A stretch of DNA of 34,891 bases from CAIVPM01 sp049242865 (GTDB lineage Bacteria > Bacteroidota > Bacteroidia > Chitinophagales > Chitinophagaceae). Of this stretch, positions 6,162 through 15,317 are shown one piece after another (positions within the stretch are counted from its first letter, which is position 1; each line of letters begins with the position of its first letter). A program made the translations under genes and the position numbers. The notes beneath the pieces were generated by a model. It had not been told where the DNA came from, made no database searches, and saw only the letters and a list, made by a program, of their open reading frames with translations. The stretch lies in NCBI GenBank assembly GCA_049242865.1, contig JBMLOR010000202.1, forward strand, positions 1-34,891. Direction: 5' to 3'.

Positions 6162-7229
6162 ATGCAACAAGTAGATTATTTAATAGTTGGACAAGGTGTT
6201 AGTGGAAGTTTTTTAGCTTGGTATTTACATCAAGCTAAAAAGTCTTTTTTAATTATAGATAATCAGAAAGATAATGCTGCAAGTAGAATTGCAAGTGGTG
6301 TTATAAATCCTATTACAGGAAGAAGATTTGTGCGTACTTGGATGATTGAAGAAATTATGCCTTTTGCAGTAAATGCTTATCATAATATTGAAACAGCAAC
6401 AGATGCAAACTTTATCGAACAAAAAAACATCATTAATTTTCATACCACGCCTCAAATGCAAATTGCATTTGAAGAAAGACTAACTGCAGAACAAGAGTAT
6501 TTAAGTAAAGTTGATGACTTTATAGCTTATCAAAACTATTTTAATTTTAGCTTTGGTATTGGAGAAATAAAACCATGTTGGTGGATTAACATGCCAATTT
6601 TTATTAAGGCAATAAATAAATGGCTATCGAATAATTCATACTTATTGCAAGAAGATTTTGAAATAAAGGATGTACAAATTTTATCTGATGAAATTGTTTA
6701 TAGAAATATCAAAGCCAATAAAATTTTGTTTTGTGATGGCGTAGAAAGTACTTCAAACCCATGGTTTAAAAATCTGCCTTTTGCCATTAATAAAGGCGAG
6801 GCCATTATTTTTAGTTCAAAAACATCTTTACCAACAAAAAATATTTTTAAACAGGGTCTTACAATAACCCCTTGGCAAAATGATTTGTTTTGGATAGGCA
6901 GTACTTATGAATGGAATTTTGATAATACACAACCTACAGAAATATTCAAACAAAAAGTAATTTCAACTTTAAATTATTGGCTAAAAGATGAGTTTGTAAT
7001 TGAAAATCATGTTGCAAGTTTAAGACCTGCAAATGTTGAAAGAAGACCATTTGTTGGCTTACATCCTACACATCCACAAATAGGAATTTTAAATGGCATG
7101 GGTGCAAAGGGTTGCAGCCTTGCTCCATATTTTGCCAACGAATTTGTGCAACATTTACTTTTTAGCAAGCCAATAAATAAATTAGCTGATGTAAACAGAT
7201 TCTCTAAAATTTTACAAAAAATTATTTAA
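6162..7229 (+). CDS. FAD-dependent oxidoreductase, DAO (glycine oxidase-like) family
   Basis: A 355-residue protein starting with a Rossmann FAD-binding motif, DYLIVGQGVSGSFLAWYL (5-22, GxGxxG at 10-15), then an acidic residue ending strand 2 (IIDN, 31-34) and the ASRIASGVINPITGRRF segment (40-56) typical of DAO-type enzymes. The C-terminus carries GILNGMGAKGCSLAPYFANEF, the FAD-contacting motif of the family. Substrates in the family are amines or D-amino acids; the substrate here cannot be told. The gene follows folC by 5 nt and is probably in the same transcript. Confidence 0.8.
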   Translation: MQQVDYLIVGQGVSGSFLAWYLHQAKKSFLIIDNQKDNAASRIASGVINPITGRRFVRTWMIEEIMPFAVNAYHNIETATDANFIEQKNIINFHTTPQMQIAFEERLTAEQEYLSKVDDFIAYQNYFNFSFGIGEIKPCWWINMPIFIKAINKWLSNNSYLLQEDFEIKDVQILSDEIVYRNIKANKILFCDGVESTSNPWFKNLPFAINKGEAIIFSSKTSLPTKNIFKQGLTITPWQNDLFWIGSTYEWNFDNTQPTEIFKQKVISTLNYWLKDEFVIENHVASLRPANVERRPFVGLHPTHPQIGILNGMGAKGCSLAPYFANEFVQHLLFSKPINKLADVNRFSKILQKII

Positions 7230-7264
7230 CAATAAATTATTATTGCAAAATTATTATAACGCTA

Positions 7265-7726
7265 ATGGCAAAATCTCCTTATGCAGAAAATGCAGTTGAT
7301 AATTTAAAAGCTGTATCTATAAATCACGAGCCACAGGGCAAACACTACATCATACCTCTAGGTTACAGAAAAATGGAGAATTTGCACATTGTTTTTTGGC
7401 TTTTTAAAGATCTTAGTTGGTGTATAGGGCTAAAATGGTTAGCAGGGGTAATGATTATTCCTACCCTAGCAATTTCATTAATCATTACTTATCGTACAAA
7501 ACAATTAATGAGTGAACTATGCCACAATTTGGCTATAAGTATTTGGATTGTTGCCAACAGTATGTGGATGATTAGTGAATTTTTAAAGATTGATGAAAAA
7601 GTTGCGTTTGCAGGTATTACCTATAAGCATTTGGCTATTTTTCCTTTTAGCATTGGTCTTTTAATTTTAGCTTTTTACTATTTATGGTGGAAACCTAGAA
7701 ACAAACATGCGTTAGACACACTGTAG
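7265..7726 (+). CDS. Conserved Bacteroidota inner-membrane protein of unknown function
   Basis: A 153-residue protein with a soluble N-terminal part (about 1-45) and roughly four hydrophobic segments (about 41-54, 58-77, 88-108, 121-143), ending in a charged tail WWKPRNKHALDTL. I recognise no catalytic motif. It is 35 nt after the FAD oxidoreductase gene in the same direction, so it may belong to the folC transcript. The tryptophan-rich membrane face (several W residues in segments 1 and 3) is the only striking feature. Confidence 0.6.
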   Translation: MAKSPYAENAVDNLKAVSINHEPQGKHYIIPLGYRKMENLHIVFWLFKDLSWCIGLKWLAGVMIIPTLAISLIITYRTKQLMSELCHNLAISIWIVANSMWMISEFLKIDEKVAFAGITYKHLAIFPFSIGLLILAFYYLWWKPRNKHALDTL

Positions 7727-7800
7727 TTTTTAGTTGAACCAAATGTTACTCTTTATTAATTGCCCATTTTTTTTATTAGGATAAGAAAGTTAAAGCCTGA

Positions 7801-7808
7801 TAACTTTG
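7801..7808 (+). promoter_or_regulatory. -7 promoter element of engB
   Basis: TAACTTTG is an exact TAnnTTTG match with only four bases (cata) before the engB ATG at 7813. A weak -33 candidate, TTAG at 7776-7779, is 21 nt upstream. The transcription start would coincide with the start codon within one base. Confidence 0.5.
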
Positions 7809-7812
7809 CATA

Positions 7813-8433
7813 ATGGTTATTAAAAATGCTAGCTACGTAATTTCATCTCCAGAAGTTGAAAAATGTCCTCCACCAACAAAACCAGAATATGCGTTTATTG
7901 GTCGTAGTAATGTAGGAAAATCATCCTTAATTAATATGATTGTTGGGCAAACAAAACTTGCCAAAACTTCTGCCACACCCGGAAAAACACAAATGATTAA
8001 TCATTTTGTTGTAGAAAGTTCTCCTCCTGTTGGCGACAGTTGGTTTTTAGTAGATTTACCAGGATATGGCTACGCTAAACGTTCTCAAAAAGAAAGGGAA
8101 GCTTGGGAAAAAATGATTGAAAATTATTTACGTAAACGTGAAAATTTAGTTACCGTTTTTGTATTAATTGACGCTAGACACGAACCTCAAAAAAATGATA
8201 TTGCCTTTATCAATCAATTGGGCGAATGGCAAGTTCCATTTGTGATTGTTTTTACTAAAAGTGATAAAGAAAAACCGGGTGTTGTAAAACGTAACGAAAA
8301 ATTATTTTTAGATAAAATGAGAGAAACTTGGCAGTTTTTACCACAAAGCTTTGTTACAAGTTCTGAGAAAAAAATTGGAAGAGATGAATTACTAGATTAC
8401 ATCTCCAAGCAAAATAAAGAAACCAGAAGCTAA
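7813..8433 (+). CDS. engB: Ribosome biogenesis GTP-binding protein EngB/YsxC
   Basis: A 206-residue TRAFAC-class GTPase acting late in assembly of the 50S subunit. All G motifs are present: G1 GRSNVGKS (30-37), G2 within TPGKTQ (55-60), G3 DLPGYG (81-86), G4 TKSD (148-151) and a G5-like TSS (about 181-183). The length is normal. The ATG at 7813 is immediately preceded by a -7 promoter box, and the N-terminus VIKNASYVISSPE matches the family, so the start is well supported. The stop codon overlaps that of the convergent amidohydrolase gene by four bases (CTAA). Confidence 0.95.
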   Translation: MVIKNASYVISSPEVEKCPPPTKPEYAFIGRSNVGKSSLINMIVGQTKLAKTSATPGKTQMINHFVVESSPPVGDSWFLVDLPGYGYAKRSQKEREAWEKMIENYLRKRENLVTVFVLIDARHEPQKNDIAFINQLGEWQVPFVIVFTKSDKEKPGVVKRNEKLFLDKMRETWQFLPQSFVTSSEKKIGRDELLDYISKQNKETRS

Positions 8434-9602
8434 GCATTTATTCCCAACCAAGCCATCATAGCCATACCAGTTTCAATAGCACGTTCATCAATATCAAATT
8501 TTGGAGTGTGAACACCATGTACTATTCCTTTGGCTTCGTTGCGAATACCCAATCTGTAAAAGCATCCAGGAATTTGTTGTGTGTAATAACCAAAATCCTC
8601 GGCACCCATTCTTATTTCAGTTTCTTCAACGTTTTCCTCTCCCATAAAATCTTTAGCAATATCCCAACATTGTTGGGTAAAGCTAGGATCATTATCAACT
8701 GTAGGATACCCAACATCAATCAAAATATCAACAGCAGCACCCATTCCTTCAACAATAGCAATAGTTTGTTTTTTTATAAGTTCATGGGCTTTAAAACGCC
8801 AAGCTTCGTCCATAGCTCTAAAAGTACCCATTAATTTTACTTCACTAGGAATTACATTGGTTGTATTACCACCATTAATTGATGAAATAGTTAATACAGA
8901 AGGTGAAAGTGGATTATTATTTCTACTAATGATTTGTTGTAATGAAACGATTAGATGCGAGGCAATTAAAACCGTATCAACTGTTAAATGTGGTGCAGCA
9001 GCATGGCCACCTTCACCTTTTATAGTGATATAAATTTCATCGGCACTAGCCATTACTCTTCCTTTTCTAAAACTTAACTTACCCACAGGCATGCCAGTGT
9101 GCACATGCAAGCCAATTATACCTGTTGGCTTAGGATTTTGTAACACACCTTCTTTAATCATTAAACTTGCACCTCCAGGATTTTTTTCTTCACCTAACTG
9201 AAAAATCAACTTTACAGTTCCCTCCCATTCATCTTTAGTTTCTTGCAAAATTTTTGCAGCCCCAAGTAAGCAACTTGTATGTACATCGTGCCCACAAGCA
9301 TGCATTACATTTGGTATTGTAGATTTATAAGGCACATCATTTTCTTCTTGTATGGGCAAAGCATCCATATCGGCACGAAGTGCAATTATTCGTTTAGCAG
9401 GATTTTTAGCCTCAACAATTGCAACAACGCCAGTGGTTGCCAAAACCTTAAAAGAAATTCCCCAACTTGTCAGTTTTTCTTGTATAAAAGCTGATGTATT
9501 GTATTCTTGATAACTTAATTCTGGATGTGCATGCAAGTGTTGCCTTACTGCATTAAACTCCTCGAAATATTGATTAGCAAGTTGCTTTATTCTTTGTTTC
9601 AT
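8430..9602 (-). CDS. M20 family metallo-amidohydrolase (hippurate hydrolase / carboxypeptidase type)
   Basis: A protein of about 390 residues of the M20D amidohydrolase family, which cleaves N-acyl amino acids or similar amides. Visible motifs are HPELSYQE (about 26-33), ALRADMDALP (74-83), the HACGHDVHT metal site (101-109), GEEKNPGGA (138-146, catalytic Glu), the dimerisation domain with GEGGHAAAPH, and the MGAEDFGYY metal motif near the C-terminus. An upstream ATG at 9626 would overlap the preceding gene by 17 bases; the ATG at 9602 fits the family N-terminus and falls 7 nt after that gene's stop. No signal peptide is seen, so it acts in the cytoplasm. Confidence 0.88.
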   Translation of the reverse strand: MKQRIKQLANQYFEEFNAVRQHLHAHPELSYQEYNTSAFIQEKLTSWGISFKVLATTGVVAIVEAKNPAKRIIALRADMDALPIQEENDVPYKSTIPNVMHACGHDVHTSCLLGAAKILQETKDEWEGTVKLIFQLGEEKNPGGASLMIKEGVLQNPKPTGIIGLHVHTGMPVGKLSFRKGRVMASADEIYITIKGEGGHAAAPHLTVDTVLIASHLIVSLQQIISRNNNPLSPSVLTISSINGGNTTNVIPSEVKLMGTFRAMDEAWRFKAHELIKKQTIAIVEGMGAAVDILIDVGYPTVDNDPSFTQQCWDIAKDFMGEENVEETEIRMGAEDFGYYTQQIPGCFYRLGIRNEAKGIVHGVHTPKFDIDERAIETGMAMMAWLGINA

Positions 9603-9609
9603 AAATAAT

Positions 9610-10038
9610 TTATTCAACATCTTCATCTCCTACAGGGCGATACTCAATAGCTTCATCAACTATAAATACACCTTGTGGAAATTCTTTAATCAGTTGTTTA
9701 CGCATATTAATGGCTTCTTCTTTCTTTAAAAAATTACCAAATCTAACCTTAAAATTTGGCGACTGAAAAAGAATATACGACTTATGCGTGGGATAGTTAG
9801 TTAGTAATCGTGCCTTTGTTGCAAATGCTAAATTTCTATCATTTGTAACTAATACTTGTAAACGATAGCCTTTGTACATACCGTTTCTTGTTGTAATGGC
9901 TGCTCGTTTATTTAAAATTACTTGTTTTTTAGAAATGATATCTAAACGAGGGTCTTTGTGTATTTCAATAGTATCTTTTTGAGCTTTTAAATTAAAAAAA
10001 ATACATACTGTGAATATGGTGGTTGCTAACAACTTCAT
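9610..10038 (-). CDS. Secreted SPOR-domain-like protein
   Basis: A 142-residue protein with a cleavable signal peptide (KLLATTIFTVCIFFNLKAQ, cleavage after LKA). The C-terminal half (GYRLQVLVTNDRNLAFATKARL, then HKSYILFQSPNFKVRFGNFLKKEEAINM) has the beta-alpha-beta pattern of SPOR domains, which bind denuded glycan strands of peptidoglycan. The frame is open to 10062, but the signal peptide begins at the ATG at 10038. It lies directly upstream of the amidohydrolase gene on the same strand and is probably co-transcribed with it. Confidence 0.72.
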   Translation of the reverse strand: MKLLATTIFTVCIFFNLKAQKDTIEIHKDPRLDIISKKQVILNKRAAITTRNGMYKGYRLQVLVTNDRNLAFATKARLLTNYPTHKSYILFQSPNFKVRFGNFLKKEEAINMRKQLIKEFPQGVFIVDEAIEYRPVGDEDVE

Positions 10039-10148
10039 TTCAAATTTTCGATTATACAGCAAATATTAAAATTTAAAGTTTATAGTGGTGTTAAATTAAT
10101 TTCTCTTTTGTTGTTGTACCACAAAAATTGTGTTTAAAGTAGTATTTG

Positions 10149-13007
10149 CTACAAAAACTTACCTGTATAACTTAAAGCTACTTTTTTACAATCTTTTGGT
10201 ATACCTGCAAATACTAAATTACCACCACCAGCACCAGCTTCTGGGCCAAGATCAATTAACCAATCGGCACTTTTAATTACATCGCTATTGTGTTCAATAA
10301 CAATTAAACTATGACCTTGCTCAACCAACGCATTAAACGAGTTTAACAGTTTTTTTATATCGTTAAAATGCAAACCTGTTGTTGGTTCATCAAAAATAAA
10401 AAGTATATGTCCATGCCCTTTTCCTCTTCCTAAAAATGAAGCTAATTTTACTCTTTGAGCTTCGCCACCACTAAGTGTATCACTACTTTGCCCAAGTTTA
10501 ATATATCCCAAACCAACATCTTGTAAAGGCTGAATGGCAACAGCAGCTTTTTTACCAGAAGTAGATGTATCAAAAAAATTAATGGCCTCGTCTACACTCA
10601 TTTCCAAAACATCGTGAATATTTTTACCATCAAGTGTAACCTCTAACACTTCTTCTTTAAATCTTTTACCCTGACAACTTTCACATATTAAATGAACATC
10701 GGCTAAAAACTGCATTTCTACAGTTTGCTCGCCTTCACCTTTACAAGTATCACATCTTCCTCCATCTACATTAAAGCTAAAATGCTTTGGCAAAAAGCCA
10801 CGAATTTTACTTAGTGGTTGTGCTGCAAAGAGGTCTCTAATTTCATCATAAGCTTTGATATAGGTTACAGGATTACTTCTGCTTGATTTTCCTATTGGGT
10901 TTTGATCTACAATTTCAATTTGTGTGATTACATCAATATCACCTTCTAACTTTTTAAAATTGCCAATTTTATCCGCAAATTCACCCAAATGTTTTTTTAA
11001 TGCAGGTGTAAGAATTTGTTTTACCAAAGTAGTTTTTCCACTACCGCTAACACCACTTACAACACACAAAGTATTTAAAGGAAAAGTAACATCAATATTT
11101 TTTAGATTATTTTCTTTAGCCCCTTTAACAACAATTTTATTGGCAAATTTTCTGGTAGTTTTAGGAGCTTCAATACTCATTGTTCCATTTAAATATTGAG
11201 CTGTAAGGCTTTGTTTATTTTTAATAAGTTCTTTATAATTTCCTGTTGCTACTACTTGTCCACCAAGATGTGAGGCCAAAGGGCCCATATCAATAATATA
11301 GTCAGCAGCTCTCATCATCATTTCATCGTGCTCAACTACAATTACGGTATTGCCTAAGGCTTTTAAATTTTGTAGCACAGCAATTAACTTCTCTGTATCT
11401 CTATTGTGCAAGCCAATACTTGGCTCATCTAAGATGTATAAACTATCGGTTAAATTGCTTCCCAAACTTCTTGTTAACTGTATACGCTGACTTTCGCCAC
11501 CACTCAAACTATTGGCCAATCTATTTAAAGTTAAATAGCCCAAACCCACATTACATAAAGTTTCTATTCGTTGATTAATTTCAATTAAAATTCTTTTTGC
11601 AATGGCCTCATCAGTTTCATTTAATTTTAGGTCTTTAAACCATTGTTGCAATTTACTTACAGGCATTTCACAAAGCTCGCCAATATGCAATTGATTTATT
11701 TTTACATAAAGTGCCTCTTTGCGTAATCTATAACCTTTACAACTGTGGCAAGTGGTGCGTCCTCTAAATCTACTAAGTAAAACTCTATACTGTACTTTAT
11801 ACAAATTAGCTTCAACTTCTCTGAAAAAGCTATCAATACCTAATGCATTTCCTATACCTGTAAACAACATTTTGTACTGTTCATCAGTTAAATCTTCAAT
11901 TGGTTTATGAATAGGAAATCCTTTTGCATGTGCAATAAATTGCTCTCGCCACCAACCCAACTTTTCACCTTTCCAAGGTGCAATTGCACCATCATACACA
12001 CTTAAGCTTTTATTTGGAATTACAAGATTTTCATCAATTCCTAAAACCTGACTAAACCCTTCACAAACTGTACAAGCCCCAAATGGACTATTAAACGAAA
12101 ATAAATTTGGCACAGGCTCTTCAAATACAATACCATCTAACTCAAACTTATTATTAAAATGCTCAATTTGCTGACCATTAATTTCCAAAAACATATTGCC
12201 TTCGCCTTCGTAAAAGGCTGTATTTATACTATCTGTAAGCCTATGTAAATCATCTTCTTCAAAATGCTTGGTGACTATTCTATCTACTACAACAGCAATA
12301 GATTTATCTTTTGTTTTAAGTGTAAAGTTTTTATTATCTAACTCAATAATATCATCAATACGCTCTAATTGGTATGTTGTTTCGTTTTTAATACCTATTC
12401 TACTAAAACCTTTTTGCTGTAAAATCTCAAGTTCTTCTTTTACATTTCTTTTACCTTTTAAGTTTAAGCTAAAAGCAATTATTACTTTTTGATTAATTTC
12501 TAAATTTTTTAAGAAAGATATCACAGTTGCAGCATCATCTTTAGTAACTATTTTATCGCTAATTGGGCTAATAGTTTTTCCTACTCTCGCAAATAACAAA
12601 CGTAAATAATCGTAAATCTCTGTCATACTGCCTACAGTACTTCTTGGAGTTCGTGTAACTACCTTTTGCTCTATGGCTATGGCAGGGCTTAAACCTTTAA
12701 TAAAATCAACATCGGGTTTTACCATTCTTGCCATAAATTGGCGAGCATAAGCACTTAAACTTTCTGCGTAACGACGTTGACCCTCAGCAAAAATCGTATC
12801 AATTGCTAATGAAGATTTACCGCTACCGCTCACACCAGTTATGATTATCAATTGGTTACGTGGTATTTCTACTGTAATATTTTTTAAATTATGCGTTTTT
12901 GCACCCTGAACTACAATATTTTCTAATACTTTTCCGTTTTTACTTAACAATTTGTTAATCTGCTTAGTAGATTTTTCAATTTTTTTAAGATTTATGTTCT
13001 GCTCCAA
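10149..13007 (-). CDS. uvrA: Excinuclease ABC subunit A
   Basis: A 952-residue UvrA, the damage-recognition ATPase of nucleotide excision repair. It has two ABC modules: Walker A GVSGSGKSS (58-66) and GVSGSGKTT in the second half, signatures LSGGESQRIQL and LSGGEAQRVKL, Walker B YILDEPSIGLH and FIFDEPTTGLH. Zinc-type cysteine pairs are seen in ACTVCEGF, CHSCKGY and CDTCKGEGE...CESCQGKRF. The only start codon before the conserved IVVQGAKTHNLKN (31-43) is TTG at 13007, which leaves a Lys/Asn-rich extension of about 28 residues compared with the common start. No uvrB or uvrC is near, as is usual. Confidence 0.95.
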   Translation of the reverse strand: MEQNINLKKIEKSTKQINKLLSKNGKVLENIVVQGAKTHNLKNITVEIPRNQLIIITGVSGSGKSSLAIDTIFAEGQRRYAESLSAYARQFMARMVKPDVDFIKGLSPAIAIEQKVVTRTPRSTVGSMTEIYDYLRLLFARVGKTISPISDKIVTKDDAATVISFLKNLEINQKVIIAFSLNLKGKRNVKEELEILQQKGFSRIGIKNETTYQLERIDDIIELDNKNFTLKTKDKSIAVVVDRIVTKHFEEDDLHRLTDSINTAFYEGEGNMFLEINGQQIEHFNNKFELDGIVFEEPVPNLFSFNSPFGACTVCEGFSQVLGIDENLVIPNKSLSVYDGAIAPWKGEKLGWWREQFIAHAKGFPIHKPIEDLTDEQYKMLFTGIGNALGIDSFFREVEANLYKVQYRVLLSRFRGRTTCHSCKGYRLRKEALYVKINQLHIGELCEMPVSKLQQWFKDLKLNETDEAIAKRILIEINQRIETLCNVGLGYLTLNRLANSLSGGESQRIQLTRSLGSNLTDSLYILDEPSIGLHNRDTEKLIAVLQNLKALGNTVIVVEHDEMMMRAADYIIDMGPLASHLGGQVVATGNYKELIKNKQSLTAQYLNGTMSIEAPKTTRKFANKIVVKGAKENNLKNIDVTFPLNTLCVVSGVSGSGKTTLVKQILTPALKKHLGEFADKIGNFKKLEGDIDVITQIEIVDQNPIGKSSRSNPVTYIKAYDEIRDLFAAQPLSKIRGFLPKHFSFNVDGGRCDTCKGEGEQTVEMQFLADVHLICESCQGKRFKEEVLEVTLDGKNIHDVLEMSVDEAINFFDTSTSGKKAAVAIQPLQDVGLGYIKLGQSSDTLSGGEAQRVKLASFLGRGKGHGHILFIFDEPTTGLHFNDIKKLLNSFNALVEQGHSLIVIEHNSDVIKSADWLIDLGPEAGAGGGNLVFAGIPKDCKKVALSYTGKFL

Positions 13008-13237
13008 ATTTTAATATTTTATTAATTTTTATTGATAATCAATTACTTACATCGATTATTTGCAAATTATTTTGTGGATTACCTCAAAGCCTGCAATCAG
13101 TTATTCACATTGCAAAATAAACGTTAAATGATTTCGTTAACTAATATATTTTGGTCTCGATTTAATTTTTTAATCCAAAATTATATCGTTATCCAATCAT
13201 CCTAATATTTTTTTTGTAACATCAAAAAAACCCTATT

Positions 13238-13819
13238 ATGAACACGCATGCACAAGCGTTAGATAACGAGTTAGTTCGTCAATTTTATTTAGGCAATGAC
13301 AATGCCCTAAAAACTTTAATTGAACGCCACAAGGAAAAAATTTATTCGACCATTTTTTATCTAGTAAAAGATAAGCAACTGGCAGAAGATTTATTTCAAG
13401 ATGTATTTATGAAAATCATAGATACAATTAGAGCTAATCGTTACAACGAGGAAGGTAAGTTTTTACATTGGGCTTTGAGAATTTCTCATAACCTGTGTGT
13501 AGACTATTTTAGAAGAGAAAAAAGAAACCCATTATTTAGTGGGGATGAAAATAATCTCTTTGATTTTTTAGATGTTAGGAGCGATAATGTGCCTGACGGA
13601 AAAATGCAACAATCTCAAAGCCATGACAAGCTTAGGAAAATGATTGATATGCTACCCGAAGAGCAAAGAGAAGTAATAATTCTAAGACACTACGCTGAGC
13701 TAAGCTTTAAAGAAATTGCACAAATTACTAATTCAAGTATTAATACTTGTTTAGGAAGAATGAGATACAGTTTAATAAACCTCAGAAAAATGATTGAGGA
13801 GAACCAAGTATACATTTAA
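13238..13819 (+). CDS. RNA polymerase sigma factor, ECF / sigma-70 region 2-4 type
   Basis: A 193-residue sigma factor. Region 2 (about 13-85) includes LIERHKEKIYSTIFYLVKDKQLAEDLFQDVFMKII and WALRISHNLCVDYFRREKR; region 4 (about 130-185) includes LPEEQREVIILRHYAELSFKEIAQITNSSINTCLGRMRYSL, a clear helix-turn-helix. It begins at the ATG at 13238 and ends at a strong terminator. Unlike the first sigma gene it has no small membrane partner behind it, and it sits divergently from uvrA across a 230-nt AT-rich spacer in which I see no convincing promoter or other feature. Confidence 0.88.
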   Translation: MNTHAQALDNELVRQFYLGNDNALKTLIERHKEKIYSTIFYLVKDKQLAEDLFQDVFMKIIDTIRANRYNEEGKFLHWALRISHNLCVDYFRREKRNPLFSGDENNLFDFLDVRSDNVPDGKMQQSQSHDKLRKMIDMLPEEQREVIILRHYAELSFKEIAQITNSSINTCLGRMRYSLINLRKMIEENQVYI

Positions 13820-13841
13820 CTGCTGCCAAAATAAATTATTG

Positions 13842-13866
13842 AGCCACCAATTTGGTGGCTTTTTTT
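13842..13866 (+). terminator. Intrinsic terminator after the second ECF sigma gene
   Basis: AGCCACC (13842-13848) pairs with GGTGGCT (13854-13860), with further A-T pairing across the loop, followed by TTTTTT. It lies 22 nt after the sigma stop codon and separates that gene from the next plus-strand gene. Confidence 0.8.
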
Positions 13867-13909
13867 ATTGAAAAAGTTTAATACCCTTAATTTAGAGCCA
13901 AAAAATAAA

Positions 13910-14572
13910 ATGAAAAAAATTATAGTAACCATTTTACTAGCAATTTCTATTGGCAAAAGTTTTGGCCAAAGTAGATTTACCATTGCCAAATACAACAAAA
14001 AAGATGTGCCAGCAGTTATTGGCGAAATACCATTTAATGAAAATACTACAAAAGATGCTTTTGTAGATTTTTTTGAAAAAAAGGGGTACAAAGGCAAAAG
14101 CAATAAAGGCTTTGTAATATTTAGTGGTGTAGTACTAAACGAACTAAGTAGTGAACCTTTGGATGTTTATATTATGACTGAAAGAAAAAGCAGGCAAGAA
14201 AAAGACAAAGCCATAGTAACTATGTTACTTAGCAAAAGTTACGAAAATTTTGTAAGTGATACCAGCGATAATAAAATAATTAATGAAGCAAAAACTTTTT
14301 TAAACTCAATGGTTGAAAAAGTTGCTGAATACGATTTAGAATTACAAATTGCAGAGCAAGAGAAAATCACCAATAAAGCTAGCAGCAAACTAACCGATTT
14401 GGTAGAAGATGGACAAAAACTAGCAAAAAGAAAAATTGAAATTGAAACACAAATTGTTCAAAACACTAATCAACAAGCTGCACAAAAAATTGAGCAAGAA
14501 AAGCAAACACAAATTCTTAATAACTTAAAATCAAAACGTAAAGGTGCAACCACTCCTAAACCAACTCAATAG
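13910..14572 (+). CDS. Secreted protein with C-terminal coiled coil, unknown function
   Basis: A 220-residue protein with a signal peptide (KKIIVTILLAISIGKSFGQ, cleavage after SFG). The first 130 mature residues form a globular domain (KDVPAVIGEIPFNENTTKDAFVDFFEKKGYKG...) that I do not recognise. From about residue 140 to the end it is a Glu/Lys/Gln-rich helical coiled coil ending in a TTPKPTQ tail. The frame opens at a TTG at 13868 inside the terminator tail, but the signal peptide starts at the ATG at 13910. The next gene begins inside its last codons. Confidence 0.65.
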   Translation: MKKIIVTILLAISIGKSFGQSRFTIAKYNKKDVPAVIGEIPFNENTTKDAFVDFFEKKGYKGKSNKGFVIFSGVVLNELSSEPLDVYIMTERKSRQEKDKAIVTMLLSKSYENFVSDTSDNKIINEAKTFLNSMVEKVAEYDLELQIAEQEKITNKASSKLTDLVEDGQKLAKRKIEIETQIVQNTNQQAAQKIEQEKQTQILNNLKSKRKGATTPKPTQ

Positions 14573-14933
14573 TTTTTTAAACAAAAATAAATGGGTAATT
14601 GCTTTGTATTGGGTAGTAGCCATAATTTTACTAACACTGCCAGGCAATCAGTTCCCAAATAAAAATTGGTTTAAAATATTTCATGTAGATAAGTGGATAC
14701 ATATTGGTTTGTTTAGTGGACTAACATTTGTTTCGCTTTCAATCCCTAAAAAAAATTCACTAAAAAAAATATATTTTATTGCAACCTTTTGTACAGCTTT
14801 TGGGATAGCAATTGAGTTTATACAAGAAGCATTTATAGTAAACAGAAGTTTTGATAATTGGGATATAGTGGCTGATGCCGTTGGGGTTTTAATAGTATTA
14901 ATTTTATTTAAAAACTACATAAAAAATAAATAA
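14544..14933 (+). CDS. VanZ-like membrane protein
   Basis: A 129-residue protein with about four transmembrane segments (about 17-33, 50-67, 77-93, 108-123). KWIHIGLFSGLTFVSL and GIAIEFIQEAFIVNRSFDNWDIVADAVGVLI (about 87-118) carry the conserved HIG, E-x(2)Q and D-x(2)AD-x(2)G positions of the VanZ-like family, named after the teicoplanin-resistance protein but broadly distributed with unknown roles. The start is GTG at 14544, overlapping the previous gene by 29 bases in another frame, which suggests coupled translation. It is followed one base later by the 2TM gene. Confidence 0.75.
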   Translation: MQPLLNQLNSFLNKNKWVIALYWVVAIILLTLPGNQFPNKNWFKIFHVDKWIHIGLFSGLTFVSLSIPKKNSLKKIYFIATFCTAFGIAIEFIQEAFIVNRSFDNWDIVADAVGVLIVLILFKNYIKNK

Positions 14934-14934
14934 T

Positions 14935-15228
14935 ATGAACGATAACATTAACGACGAAAAACTGTGGCAAATAGCAAAAGCTAGAGCTACATTTAAAAAA
15001 AGTGTATTTAGCTACTTAGTAGTGGGTGCATTTTTATGGGCAATTTGGTGGTTTACTAGAGGAAGATATAACGAAGATGCTTATCCATGGCCAATTTGGC
15101 CTATGCTTGGTTGGGGCATTGGATTAGCATTTCAATACTTTAATGCCTACAATGGTAATAAAGAAGATTTACAAATAAAAGAATTTAAAAAACTAAAAGA
15201 AGAGCAAGAAAAAGGATATAATAATTAA
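14935..15228 (+). CDS. 2TM-domain membrane protein
   Basis: A 97-residue protein. LWQIAKARATFKKSVFSYLVVGAFLWAIWWFT (11-42) and PWPIWPMLGWGIGLAFQYFNAY (51-72) are the two paired hydrophobic segments of the 2TM family, with the typical conserved AxxRxxFK start and aromatic WPMxGWGIGL. A charged tail (EFKKLKEEQEKG) follows. In other proteins this module is attached to LytTR regulators or stands alone; function is unknown. One base separates it from the VanZ-like gene, so they form one transcript. Confidence 0.78.
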   Translation: MNDNINDEKLWQIAKARATFKKSVFSYLVVGAFLWAIWWFTRGRYNEDAYPWPIWPMLGWGIGLAFQYFNAYNGNKEDLQIKEFKKLKEEQEKGYNN

Positions 15229-15317
15229 AATATTTTTCCTTTTTTGTAATTACAAATACCTAACATTGTACACAACGATGGTATGCCTTTGCATACAAAA
15301 CAGTAAATTGTAGCCAT

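Noticed and set aside
15280..15309. Promoter for the acyl-CoA ligase gene
   Set aside because: TGCCTTTG and TAAATTG come near the -7 box, but neither has a -33 element at proper spacing, so I did not list it.
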